A stretch of 64,000 nucleotides of DNA from Serratia sp. PL17 (GTDB lineage Bacteria > Pseudomonadota > Gammaproteobacteria > Enterobacterales > Enterobacteriaceae): the NCBI RefSeq assembly GCF_017832355.1, contig NZ_JAFIBY010000010.1:124001-188000 (forward strand), read 5' to 3'. Positions 29,880 through 38,141 of the stretch are shown one piece after another (position 1 is the stretch's first letter; every line of letters begins with the position of its first letter). A program made the position numbers and the translations under genes. Under the pieces are notes generated by a model. That model saw only the letters and a program-made list of their open reading frames with translations, was not told where the DNA came from and made no database searches.

Positions 29880-30000
29880 GTTATCCTTCACGCTGGTTCT
29901 TTGTTGGCTGCCTTCACTCACCCCGGTCACACAGTTATCTATGCTCCCGGGGATTCACTCTGTTGCCGCCTCGATGCAGCTTAAATGATTTCGTGTATCG
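29873..30000 (-). repeat. Full-length ERIC element overlapping the xni start
   Basis: About 128 bp. Read on the minus strand it contains the ERIC core GTGAATCCCCGGGAG, then GTGACCGGGGTGAGTGAAGGC and GCAGCCAAC, and ends GTGAAGGATAACGTGTATA. The usual ERIC end (GATGAAGGGTATA) is altered so that AAGGA and GTG serve xni. Opposite orientation to the tsf-pyrH copy. Confidence 0.88.
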
Positions 30001-30035
30001 GCAGCGTTCGCGGTTAAAAATGAGGCCTGGTTGAA

Positions 30036-31400
30036 CTAGGCGACGATTTCGTAGCAGGGAACATAAGCGGTGCCGGGAAGCTTCATGCGATGTTGGGCGA
30101 CAAAGCCCTGCAGCAGGCTGTCCATTTGCTTCATCATCTGCGGTTCGCCGTGTAGCTTGTACGGGCCAAACTGCTCAATAGCATGAATGCCATTTTCCTT
30201 CACGTTACCGGCTACAATACCGGAAAATGCGCGACGTAGCGCAGCTGCCAATTGTTCGGCAGGCTGATCCGGGTACAGGTTGAGATTGGCCATATTTTCG
30301 TGGCTCGGCTCAAACGGCAATTGCAGATCGGGTGCGATACGGATTGACCAGTTAAAGCTGTAGGCATCGCCGGTATTACGGCGGTTCTCTTTCACCAATG
30401 GCATGGCTTTCTTCATCTGACGTGCGACCTCGGCCGGATCGTCGATGATGATGGTGTAATGGCGGCGAGCTTCTTCGCCTAACGTGTTCTTGATGAACTC
30501 GTCCAGCACACGGAAATAGTCGGCGCTTTCTTTCGGCCCCGTGAGGATCAGTGGCAATACCTGCTCGCTGTTCTCTGGGTTCATCAAGATCCCCAGAAGA
30601 TACAGCAGTTCTTCCGCCGTGCCGACGCCGCCCGGGAAGATGATAATACCGTGAGCGATACGCACAAAGGCTTCCAGACGTTTTTCAATGTCTGGCATGA
30701 TCACCAGTTCATTAACCAGCGGATTAGGCGGTTCGGCGGCGATGATTGAGGGTTCGGTCATGCCGATAAAGCGGCTGTTATAGTAGCGTTGTTGCGCATG
30801 GCCTACCGCGGCGCCTTTCATCGGTGCTTCCATGGCACCCGGTCCGCAACCCGTGCAGATGTTCAGCTCGCGAAGGCCGAGTTGGCTACCCACTTTACGT
30901 GCGTACAGGTATTCGTTTTCGTTGATCGAATGGCCGCCCCAGCACACCACCATATTAGGATCTTCATCGAGATGCAGCGCACGGGCGTTGCGCAAGATAG
31001 AGAACACCAGGTTGGTAATGTGGGCCGAGTTTTCCAGGTTCAGATGTTGGAAACGGCCAGCGCTATCTATTTGTCCGTGAACGAACAAGATGTCACGCAG
31101 TACCGCAAACAGGTTGGCTTGCAGTGACCGGATAATTCTGCCATCAACAAAGGCTTCTTCCGGTGGATTCACCAGCTCAAGTTTGACGCCGCGCTCACGG
31201 CGCAGCACGTTAATATCAAAGCTTTCGTAACGCGACAGCAGCTGTTTGCTGTTGTCGGTCTGGCTGCCGGAATTCAAGACGGCCAGCGAACAGTTGCGGA
31301 ATAGACGGTAAAGATCGCTGCTGGCGGTGCGCTTTAGCATGTCCACTTCCAGCTGCGACAGCAAATCCATAGAGCCAAGTGGGCTGATGTGTGTAATCAA
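30036..31400 (-). CDS. ppnN: Nucleotide 5'-monophosphate nucleosidase PpnN (YgdH)
   Basis: Cleaves purine and pyrimidine nucleoside monophosphates to base and ribose 5-phosphate, and is activated by (p)ppGpp. The 454 residues equal E. coli PpnN. The LOG-type catalytic motif is [18 protein letters not shown] (about 275-292), with [18 protein letters not shown] upstream; flanking N- and C-terminal domains are the family's regulatory parts. The start is TTG at 31400 with AAGGAG 5 bases upstream. The C-terminal stop lies in an imperfect hairpin followed by five T on the minus strand (about 30041-30016), a likely terminator. Confidence 0.97.
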   Translation of the reverse strand: MITHISPLGSMDLLSQLEVDMLKRTASSDLYRLFRNCSLAVLNSGSQTDNSKQLLSRYESFDINVLRRERGVKLELVNPPEEAFVDGRIIRSLQANLFAVLRDILFVHGQIDSAGRFQHLNLENSAHITNLVFSILRNARALHLDEDPNMVVCWGGHSINENEYLYARKVGSQLGLRELNICTGCGPGAMEAPMKGAAVGHAQQRYYNSRFIGMTEPSIIAAEPPNPLVNELVIMPDIEKRLEAFVRIAHGIIIFPGGVGTAEELLYLLGILMNPENSEQVLPLILTGPKESADYFRVLDEFIKNTLGEEARRHYTIIIDDPAEVARQMKKAMPLVKENRRNTGDAYSFNWSIRIAPDLQLPFEPSHENMANLNLYPDQPAEQLAAALRRAFSGIVAGNVKENGIHAIEQFGPYKLHGEPQMMKQMDSLLQGFVAQHRMKLPGTAYVPCYEIVA

Positions 31401-31590
31401 GGTAACTCCTTTGCTCCCGGAATGGGGCAGTAGTAATCCATACGCAGCAGAACAGCATTTCGTTATTGTTAGCGCACTGCGGCAAGACCCGACCGGAATG
31501 CCCGGTGCTCCTGATTTAACCTTACCGCCGTCCCTTATTTTTTACCAATACAAACCGCTCGTTAGCTCAGTTGTTGAGCAATGTTCCGCA

Positions 31591-32436
31591 CTATTGGCGT
31601 GCCAGGCGGCCATGTGAAGGGACAAAGTCAGTGTTACTGCGCCATGGATTGATGTCCAACCCGCCACGACGGGTATAGCGTGCGTAAACGGTCAGGCTCT
31701 GCGGTTGGCAGTAGCGCATCAAATCGTTAAAAATACGCTCTACACACTGTTCGTGGAATTCATTGTGGTGACGGAAAGACACCAGATAACGTAGTAGCGC
31801 CTCACGGTCGATTTGTGCCCCTCGATAATGAATTTGTACTGAACCCCAATCGGGTTGGTTGGTGATCAGGCAATTGGATTTCAGCAGGTGGCTGACAAGT
31901 TGCTCTTCGACCTGTTGCGTGCCGGCGGCATTTTTCAGGTAATCCGCGTTGAACGCGTAATCATCGATGCGAATGTCCTGGTGATCGATACATTCGCCGT
32001 CTAGCCGGGCGATCTGGCTCCCTTCCAATTGATCGACGCGGAACAATGAGACGCTGACTTCACCTTGCGCGCAAAGAGAAAGATCGCGTTGTAAGGTAGT
32101 GCGTACGGTCTCCCAGTCGCTAAACGGCGTCTGGTTAAAACTGTTGAGATACAGTTTGAAGCTTTTGGATTCAATCAGGTTGGTACTGTCGGCGTTGAGG
32201 CTAATCTCACCGACTGCGACCTGCGGCAGGCCGTTGTCGTTCAGCCAAGAGAGTTCGTACAGCGTCCAAATATCGGCACCGTGAAACGGCAGGTTGTCGG
32301 GATACAAACCCAGCGGCTCGCGGTTCATGCTGCGTGGCACCGCCTGCAGCAGCGTGGCGTCGTAGCGATCGCAATACGCGGTAGCTTTGCCTAGCGTCAA
32401 TGCCGAAAGGGCATGATGATCTTGATATGAGGACAT
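31591..32436 (-). CDS. queF: NADPH-dependent 7-cyano-7-deazaguanine reductase QueF
   Basis: Reduces the nitrile preQ0 to preQ1 in queuosine synthesis. The 281-residue protein is the long two-tandem T-fold form (E. coli 282). The QueF signature [15 protein letters not shown] is near residues 89-103, the catalytic cysteine is in [14 protein letters not shown], and [13 protein letters not shown] follows. The C-terminus [17 protein letters not shown] is typical. Divergent from syd with 63 bases between starts. The 190-base gap to ppnN shows no other gene. Confidence 0.98.
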   Translation of the reverse strand: MSSYQDHHALSALTLGKATAYCDRYDATLLQAVPRSMNREPLGLYPDNLPFHGADIWTLYELSWLNDNGLPQVAVGEISLNADSTNLIESKSFKLYLNSFNQTPFSDWETVRTTLQRDLSLCAQGEVSVSLFRVDQLEGSQIARLDGECIDHQDIRIDDYAFNADYLKNAAGTQQVEEQLVSHLLKSNCLITNQPDWGSVQIHYRGAQIDREALLRYLVSFRHHNEFHEQCVERIFNDLMRYCQPQSLTVYARYTRRGGLDINPWRSNTDFVPSHGRLARQ

Positions 32437-32499
32437 CTGCTGTCACCTTGGTCATAGATAGGTACAATGGATGCCAGTTTACCGTATGCGAGAAAAAAT

Positions 32500-33051
32500 A
32501 TGGACCATGATGTACCGCACGCCCTGCGTGAATTCACCCAGCGCTATGTTGATCTTTGGCAGCAAGAACGCGGTCATGCGCCAGCAAGTCAAGATCTATA
32601 CGGCGTGCCGTCGCCTTGCCTCGTAGAAAATCGGGATAACGAGGCGCTATGGTTGCCGCAGCCGTTTACCCCAGCAGCGACGCTGGAAAAGGTAGCGACT
32701 GCGCTTGATCTGAGTCTGCAACCCGACATCAACCTGTTTTATACCCAACAGTATGCGGGGGATATGACCGCGCAGTTCGGTGAGCATGATGTGACACTGC
32801 TGCAGGTGTGGAGCGAGGATGATTTTATTCGCCTGCAAGAAAACCTGATCGGCCATCTGGTGACGCAAAAACGCCTAAAACTGTCGCCAACGTTATTCCT
32901 GGCCACCACAGAATCAGAAATGACCATGGTCTCGTTGTGCAACGTGAGTGGTAACGTGGTGCTGGAACAGTTTGGGAGTGATAAACGTACGTTGTTGGCG
33001 GCTTCGTTGGGGAATTTCCTCGACGCATTGCGCCCTCGACTGGGCGTTTGA
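32500..33051 (+). CDS. syd: SecY-interacting protein Syd
   Basis: Cytoplasmic protein that binds SecY and probably monitors assembly of the SecYEG translocon. The ATG at 32500 gives 183 residues (E. coli 181) starting [18 protein letters not shown]; the frame extends to an ATG at 32467, whose 11 extra residues are not conserved. Characteristic stretches are [29 protein letters not shown], and [29 protein letters not shown]. The gene precedes csrB as in E. coli. Confidence 0.95.
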   Translation: MDHDVPHALREFTQRYVDLWQQERGHAPASQDLYGVPSPCLVENRDNEALWLPQPFTPAATLEKVATALDLSLQPDINLFYTQQYAGDMTAQFGEHDVTLLQVWSEDDFIRLQENLIGHLVTQKRLKLSPTLFLATTESEMTMVSLCNVSGNVVLEQFGSDKRTLLAASLGNFLDALRPRLGV

Positions 33052-33070
33052 CGCTAATTTCACCGTAATC

Positions 33071-33106
33071 CGTGTGAGAGATCTCTCACACGGGCTGTGA
33101 GAGATC
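33071..33106 (+). promoter_or_regulatory. UvrY (BarA-UvrY/GacA) binding palindrome upstream of csrB
   Basis: A perfect 22-bp palindrome (33071-33092, core TGTGAGAGATCTCTCACA) is followed 3 bases later by a half-site repeat (TGTGAGAGATC, 33096-33106). The core is nearly identical to the 18-bp inverted repeat known to bind UvrY upstream of E. coli csrB. Its centre is about 180 bp before the inferred csrB start, the same distance as in E. coli. Confidence 0.85.
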
Positions 33107-33260
33107 GCTTTTAATTTTTCCCTGCCACTGGCTTAGACAGATTTTATTGTTATCCAGATCAATTGGTTAGAATTTCTTTAGGATAACTCTTAGTATTAAT
33201 TTCCTGTCAACCAACCAGTAAGCCCTTGTGAACCAGAGATAATTAAGCGATCTTATGTTT

Positions 33261-33610
33261 ACCGGAAGGGACGCTGTGGAGCTGGAAAGCATCAGGATGA
33301 TGCAGCTTCAGGACGAAGAAAGGGATGCGCTCAGTGAAGAGCGAAGGATGGCGTCAGGAGATGCCCAGGATGTTTCAGGATTGAAACCAGGGACACCTCC
33401 AGGACGGAGATTGAGAGCCGGCACAGGATGGTTGGCGGGCCATGAAGGCTGAGGAACCGCATCAGGACGATGTTAGAGGATAGCGCCAGGACGGTTTGGT
33501 CAGGATGGCCGCAGGAAAAGTTTTCAAGGATTGAGCAGGGAGCACACTGTGTAGCAGGACTGCTATAAAACGAACCGAGGGCACTGTTAGCGCAGTGCCC
33601 TCAACTTTTA
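33261..33610 (+). ncRNA. csrB: CsrB carbon-storage regulatory RNA
   Basis: Decoy RNA that sequesters the translational regulator CsrA. I count 24 GGA triplets between 33261 and the terminator, most as CAGGA or AAGGA in hairpin loops, the CsrA-binding motif. The 3' part (GGAAAAGTTTTCAAGGATTG, GAGCAGGGAGCA, AAACGAACCGAGGGCACTG) follows E. coli CsrB closely. The terminator is a perfect 10-bp stem (33577-33586 with 33593-33602) plus a T-rich tail. The 5' end is set by alignment to E. coli and is approximate. The 65-codon frame inside it (33255-33452) is not a gene. Confidence 0.94.
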
Positions 33611-33668
33611 TATTGGTTATGCTTTGAGCATCAAAGATGCTTGTCCCTGTTCACATTCATCTCAGCTA

Positions 33669-34907
33669 TTAACCAATTGCCCCCAGCGTATCGCCATGAC
33701 CCTGTTTTTTCGGTAGCAGGAATAATGTGGCGTAAATATCCAGCAGGTAAATCGCTGCCAGCAGGCTGATTGCCGCAGTGAAGGATACCTGGGTCACCAA
33801 GACGCCGATGACCAATGGCCCCAAACCGCCAATGCCGCGCCCCAGATTAAACAGGATGTTCTGCGCGGTAGCGCGCGCCTGAACGGGGTAGGTATCCGAG
33901 ATCAACGCGCCGTAGCCACCAATCATGCCATTAACGAACAATCCCATCAGCGCCCCGGCAAACAACATTAGCGTTGGGTCGCTAAGCTGCGCGTAGACAA
34001 TCACCATCACTACGGCACCAATCTGATAGCTGACGAAAATCTTCCAGCGGGTGAAGCGATCGGCCAAGACGCCAAATAGCCAAATGCCGAATGTCATGCC
34101 AATCACCGTGACCGCGGTCCACAAACCAGACTTGGTCAGCGAAAAACCGAAGTTTTTTGCCAGATATGTTGGCATCCAAATCATCAGTCCGTAATAACCG
34201 AAATTCTGCACCGAGCACAGAATAAAAATACCGATGCTGGCTTTGCTGGTGGCTCGGTCCTTGAACAGCAGCCTAATACGTTGAGTGAAGGACAATGTCT
34301 CACCGGTACGTTGCTGGTGGACGAATTCCTCCGGCTCACCCAAGGTGCGGCGGATCAGGAATGAAACCAACGCCGGGAGCAACCCAACCAGGAACATACC
34401 GCGCCAGCCAATATGGGTCAGCAGTAACGGCGTGAGAAACGCGGCTGCCAGCACCCCAAGTTGCCATCCCATGCCCACATAAGCGGAGGCGCGATTACGT
34501 TTTTCCGCTGGCCAGGCTTCGGCGATCAGCGCCATGCCGATACCAAACTCACCGCCTAGTCCGATCCCCGCCAGTGTGCGGTAGGCGAGTAAATCCCAGT
34601 ATCCCTGCGCCAGGGCGCACAGACCCGTAAATAACGAAAACATCAGGATAGTGAGGGTCAATATCCGAATGCGTCCAAAGCGATCGCTGAGGTGGCCGAA
34701 AATCACGCCTCCCAGTACGGCGCCGATCAGCGTCCAGGTGACTAGTGAACCGGCGGCGGAAGAACTCAGCCCCATTTCGATACTGATAGCGGGCAGCATA
34801 AAGCCGAGGATCAGCAAGTCGAAGCCGTCCATCGCGTAGCCGGTGACTGAGGCAAGCATGGCTTTGCCGGGTGTGGCGTGATTTTTTATCGGTGTAGTTG
34901 CGGGCAT
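33669..34907 (-). CDS. MFS transporter, aromatic acid:H+ symporter-like
   Basis: A 412-residue major facilitator with 12 predicted membrane helices. TM1 carries DGFDLLILGFMLP, the acidic DGFD-type motif of the AAHS branch; the TM2-3 loop is GHLSDRFGRIRILTL (MFS signature), and RTLAGIGLGGEFGIGMALIAEAWP follows in TM4-5. A second loop signature, GVLADRFTRWKIF, lies mid-protein. The substrate cannot be read from sequence; aromatic or other small organic acids are a family-based guess. It sits on the minus strand between csrB and yqcC, where E. coli has no gene, so it is an accessory insertion. No partner catabolic genes are next to it. Confidence 0.88.
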   Translation of the reverse strand: MPATTPIKNHATPGKAMLASVTGYAMDGFDLLILGFMLPAISIEMGLSSSAAGSLVTWTLIGAVLGGVIFGHLSDRFGRIRILTLTILMFSLFTGLCALAQGYWDLLAYRTLAGIGLGGEFGIGMALIAEAWPAEKRNRASAYVGMGWQLGVLAAAFLTPLLLTHIGWRGMFLVGLLPALVSFLIRRTLGEPEEFVHQQRTGETLSFTQRIRLLFKDRATSKASIGIFILCSVQNFGYYGLMIWMPTYLAKNFGFSLTKSGLWTAVTVIGMTFGIWLFGVLADRFTRWKIFVSYQIGAVVMVIVYAQLSDPTLMLFAGALMGLFVNGMIGGYGALISDTYPVQARATAQNILFNLGRGIGGLGPLVIGVLVTQVSFTAAISLLAAIYLLDIYATLFLLPKKQGHGDTLGAIG

Positions 34908-35090
34908 CTGTCTAATCTGCGTGGTTTATTTGGTGAGTATATTGTGCCGTGCGGTGCTGTAGGCTACCAGTTCAAATGCTCGAAGGTTATCCACTCAGCT
35001 GGATTTGGGCTATAAAAAGTAAAATGCTATGCTTTGCCGCCTTTCAGCCGCGCCGCTGAATATCATGGTTTAAACGGATCGAGAATGCAG

Positions 35091-35420
35091 ATGAGTATAC
35101 AAAATCAGGTTCGCCTTAGTTTGCAGGCGATTGAACAGTCAATGCGAGAGTTGGCGCTGTGGCAGGCCACGCCGCCAGAGCCTGAAGCCTTCGCCAGCCC
35201 CGAGCCGTTTTGCATAGGCAGCATGTCGGCAGAAGCGTGGTTGCAATGGGTCTTTCTACCACGTATGTACGCGTTGTTGGACGCCGGTTCGCCTCTCCCG
35301 ACGCGTTTCGCTATTGCGCCTTACTTTGAAGAGGCACTGAAAGATAGCGAACCTAACTGCATGCCGCTGCTGGTACAGTTGCAGCGTCTGGATCTCATGC
35401 TGAATAAAGAGCCTCAATAA
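35091..35420 (+). CDS. yqcC: YqcC-family conserved protein
   Basis: The ATG at 35091, with CGAG 7 bases upstream, gives 109 residues, the E. coli YqcC length; upstream in-frame starts (35034, 35085) are not supported by conservation. The protein is mostly helical and soluble, with the family stretch MSAEAWLQWVFLPRMYALLDAG. Its function is unknown. The stop overlaps the truC start (TAATG), so the two are translationally coupled; a role connected to tRNA modification is only a context guess. Confidence 0.92.
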   Translation: MSIQNQVRLSLQAIEQSMRELALWQATPPEPEAFASPEPFCIGSMSAEAWLQWVFLPRMYALLDAGSPLPTRFAIAPYFEEALKDSEPNCMPLLVQLQRLDLMLNKEPQ

Positions 35421-36190
35421 TGCTTGAGATCCTTTATCAGGATGAGTACTTGGTGGCGGTGAACAAGCCCTCCGGGTGGTTGGTGCACCGCAGTTGGTTG
35501 GATCGCCATGAAACCCAATTTGTCATGCAGACCGTGCGCGATCAGATCGGCCAGCATGTGTTTACCGTACATCGGCTCGATCGCCCTACCTCCGGTGTGC
35601 TGCTGATGGCACTCTCCAGCGACGTCGCGCGGCTGCTATCGCAGCAGTTTGAACAACATCAGATGCAAAAAACCTACCACGCGGTAGTGCGTGGTTTTGT
35701 GCCAGAAGGCGATACTATCGATTATCCGCTGACGGAAGAGCTGGATAAAATTGCGGACAAATTTGCCTCGAAGGATAAAGGGCCACAACCAGCAGTGACG
35801 CATTATCGATCACTGGCGCAGGTAGAGATGCCGGTGGCCATTGGGCGTTACGACAGTGCGCGCTATAGCCTGGTCGAACTGAAGCCGGAAAATGGCCGCA
35901 AACACCAGCTGCGCCGCCATATGGTGCATATCCGTCATCCGATCATCGGTGACAGTAAACACGGCGACCTGCGTCAGAACCGGGGTATGGCTCAGCATTT
36001 CGGTTGTTCACGCCTGATGCTCCACGCCAGCCATTTACAACTGAATCACCCGGTGACCGGTGAGCCGTTGCTTCTTTCTGCGCGTTGGGATGAGCCCTGG
36101 CAGGGTGTCATGTCACAATTTGGCTGGGCAGAGAGTATCCCTGAGCTTGCCAGGGTTGAGTTTCCCCTGACGAGCGGTCAGGATAGTTGA
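35420..36190 (+). CDS. truC: tRNA pseudouridine(65) synthase TruC
   Basis: Isomerises U65 in tRNA-Ile and tRNA-Asp to pseudouridine. The 256-residue RluA-family protein has the catalytic aspartate D54 in FTVHRLDRPTSGVLL, the substrate loop NKPSGWLVHRSW near the N-terminus, and the C-terminal motif ENGRKHQLRRHMVHIRHPIIGDSKHG. It starts on the last base of the yqcC stop. yqcA follows after 33 bases, so yqcC-truC-yqcA form one operon. Confidence 0.97.
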   Translation: MLEILYQDEYLVAVNKPSGWLVHRSWLDRHETQFVMQTVRDQIGQHVFTVHRLDRPTSGVLLMALSSDVARLLSQQFEQHQMQKTYHAVVRGFVPEGDTIDYPLTEELDKIADKFASKDKGPQPAVTHYRSLAQVEMPVAIGRYDSARYSLVELKPENGRKHQLRRHMVHIRHPIIGDSKHGDLRQNRGMAQHFGCSRLMLHASHLQLNHPVTGEPLLLSARWDEPWQGVMSQFGWAESIPELARVEFPLTSGQDS

Positions 36191-36223
36191 TCATTTTCAA
36201 AGGTATGTAAGGGAGTAGGGGCA

Positions 36224-36673
36224 ATGGCTCAGGTTGGAATCTTCGTGGGAACGGTCTACGGTAATTCGCTGTTAGTGGCAGAAGAAGCGGAAAATATCCT
36301 CAGCGAACAGGGCCATGAGGTCAAACTGTTTGAAGAGGGTACGCTTGAGGCTTGGCAGTTTTACCGTCAACACTACGCATTGGTGATTACCTCCACGACG
36401 GGTCAAGGCGATTTGCCGGACAGTATTGCACCCTTGTTCCATGCGATCCGTGACCAGGTCGGTTACCAACCGGAACTGCGTTATGGGCTGATCGCGCTGG
36501 GTGACAGCAGCTATGACAATTTCTGCGGCGCTGGGCGGGCATTTGATGCACTGCTTCAGGAACAGGGGGCAACCCGTGTAGGAGAAGTGCTGGAAATTGA
36601 TGCGATGGAACAGCCTGAGCCGGAAGTGGTTTCTTGCCCGTGGGTCGAGCAGTGGGGAACATTGCTGAAATAG
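36224..36673 (+). CDS. yqcA: Flavodoxin YqcA
   Basis: FMN-binding electron carrier of the short-chain flavodoxin type, 149 residues as in E. coli YqcA. The phosphate-binding loop GTVYGNS (about 8-14) and the FMN-flanking loops [11 protein letters not shown] and [12 protein letters not shown] are clear. It is related to MioC; its redox partner is not known. It is last in the yqcC-truC-yqcA operon and convergent with yaeH across a composite palindromic element. Confidence 0.95.
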   Translation: MAQVGIFVGTVYGNSLLVAEEAENILSEQGHEVKLFEEGTLEAWQFYRQHYALVITSTTGQGDLPDSIAPLFHAIRDQVGYQPELRYGLIALGDSSYDNFCGAGRAFDALLQEQGATRVGEVLEIDAMEQPEPEVVSCPWVEQWGTLLK

Positions 36674-36687
36674 CATTACCCGTCGCC

Positions 36688-36746
36688 TGTAGGGTGCGAA
36701 TACATTCGCACCGATTGATGCGGGCGCAGCATGCTGCGCCCCTACA
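36688..36746. repeat. Composite palindromic element between yqcA and yaeH (repeat family copy 2)
   Basis: A 59-bp unit with inverted ends TGTAGG/CCTACA encloses two perfect hairpins: GGTGCGAA-TACA-TTCGCACC at 36693-36712 and the 20-bp palindrome GGGCGCAGCA plus complement at 36722-36741. The second is identical to the palindrome at 18558-18577. It sits between convergent stops and looks like a REP- or BIME-type mobile palindrome that can end both transcripts. Confidence 0.8.
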
Positions 36747-36754
36747 GTTACAGC

Positions 36755-37144
36755 TTATTTACCGCGGGTCAGTTTTTCCAGATCGGATTCGATCTCGGCA
36801 ATTTTGTGTGAGACCACACCTTCCAGATGACGCAGGTCATCAAGAATTTTGCGTTTCAGATCCACTTCCACCTGATCGCGTTGGCATAGCTGATCTAGCT
36901 CATCAATGACGTAGCGCAGGTTCGGGTTTATTTCATGGATTTCTTTGTAACCCTGACCGGCGTTGTCTGCTACCACAGTTTTACGTTGGCGCGGATATTT
37001 GAATTTCACGCTCTTGGCAAAGAACTCGCCTTTGTCCTTGCGGAAATAAATCTTAAGAATGTCGTTATTGGCCTCCTGACGCAGGCTATAGCGATCGACA
37101 TCTTCCGGTTGATTGATTCCTAAGCTTTTCAGGTTGTCATACAT
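36755..37144 (-). CDS. yaeH: DUF3461 family protein YaeH
   Basis: A 129-residue soluble, helix-rich protein of the DUF3461 family (E. coli YaeH 128). The N-terminal [24 protein letters not shown] and mid-protein [10 protein letters not shown] are diagnostic. The C-terminus looks coiled-coil, with heptad-like acidic and leucine residues. Its function is unknown. It is near dapD as in E. coli, transcribed on the same strand. Confidence 0.94.
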   Translation of the reverse strand: MYDNLKSLGINQPEDVDRYSLRQEANNDILKIYFRKDKGEFFAKSVKFKYPRQRKTVVADNAGQGYKEIHEINPNLRYVIDELDQLCQRDQVEVDLKRKILDDLRHLEGVVSHKIAEIESDLEKLTRGK

Positions 37145-37237
37145 AATAGCGCCACCTTATAAATAGACTTTATTCCACGGTCTGGGATTATGGCGAATAA
37201 CCACGCCAGAGACTGTGACTGCTCACATAATGAAGAC

Positions 37238-37266
37238 AAAAAAATGGCGGGTTAATCACCCGCCAT
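37238..37266 (-). terminator. Intrinsic terminator after dapD
   Basis: On the minus strand a 9-bp stem (ATGGCGGGT with ACCCGCCAT, 37266-37258 and 37252-37244) with a 5-base loop is followed by seven T (37244-37238), 8 bases after the dapD stop. Confidence 0.92.
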
Positions 37267-37273
37267 ATCTATT

Positions 37274-38098
37274 TTAGTCGATGGTGCGTAATAACTCATT
37301 AATACCGACTTTACCGCGCGTCTTGGCATCGACTTTCTTGACGATCACCGCGCAATACAGGCTGTAAGAGCCATCTTTGGACGGCAGGTTACCGGAAACC
37401 ACCACGGAACCTGCTGGGACACGACCGTAATGCACCTCACCGGTTTCACGGTCGTAAATGCGGGTGCTTTGGCCCAGATATACGCCCATGGAGATCACCG
37501 AGCCCTCTTCCACGATCACGCCCTCAACCACTTCTGAGCGTGCGCCGATGAAACAGTTGTCTTCGATGATGGTTGGGTTAGCTTGCAGGGGCTCCAGAAC
37601 GCCACCGATGCCCACGCCGCCTGACAGGTGTACGTTTTTACCGATCTGCGCGCAAGAACCGACGGTGGCCCAGGTATCCACCATGCTGCCTTCGTCAACG
37701 TAAGCACCGATATTCACGTAGGAAGGCATCAGAACCGTGTTGCGTGCAATAAATGCACCTTGGCGAACCGTGGCTGGTGGTACGACGCGGAAGCCTTCTT
37801 TCTGGAAGCGCGCTTCATCGTAATCAGCGAACTTCATTGGCACCTTGTCGTAATAACGGGTTTCTGCACCGTCCATCACTTTGTTGTCATTAATGCGGAA
37901 AGAAAGCAGCACGGCCTTTTTTAGCCACTGATGCGTTACCCACTGACCGTCAATCTTCTCGGCAACGCGCAGGGCGCCGCTGTCCAGCAGGCCGATCACC
38001 TGGTTTACCGCTTCGCGCGTTACGGTGTCTGCGTTCGCCGGAGTGATTTCTGCACGGCGTTCGAAGGCGCTTTCAATAACGTTTTGTAATTGCTGCAT
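37274..38098 (-). CDS. dapD: 2,3,4,5-Tetrahydropyridine-2,6-dicarboxylate N-succinyltransferase DapD
   Basis: Succinylates tetrahydrodipicolinate in the lysine and diaminopimelate pathway. The 274 residues equal E. coli DapD. A helical N-terminal domain (about 1-100) precedes a left-handed beta-helix of hexapeptide repeats (about 105-230) with [25 protein letters not shown] and [23 protein letters not shown]. It follows glnD by 43 bases on the same strand and has its own strong terminator. Its product feeds peptidoglycan, and also lysine, the substrate of the decarboxylase at the right end of the window. Confidence 0.98.
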   Translation of the reverse strand: MQQLQNVIESAFERRAEITPANADTVTREAVNQVIGLLDSGALRVAEKIDGQWVTHQWLKKAVLLSFRINDNKVMDGAETRYYDKVPMKFADYDEARFQKEGFRVVPPATVRQGAFIARNTVLMPSYVNIGAYVDEGSMVDTWATVGSCAQIGKNVHLSGGVGIGGVLEPLQANPTIIEDNCFIGARSEVVEGVIVEEGSVISMGVYLGQSTRIYDRETGEVHYGRVPAGSVVVSGNLPSKDGSYSLYCAVIVKKVDAKTRGKVGINELLRTID

Positions 38099-38141
38099 GC
38101 TGTTCTCTGTCCTGATGTTGTCTACGAAAAAGTTACTTGTA

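Noticed and set aside
29880-29930. Longer Xni beginning at an ATG in the ERIC element
   Set aside because: The extra 17 residues are translated repeat DNA; the GTG at 29879 has a ribosome site and gives the standard length.
33255-33452. 65-codon frame upstream of the MFS gene
   Set aside because: It lies within the CsrB RNA; its codons are GGA-rich hairpin loops, with no recognisable protein domain.
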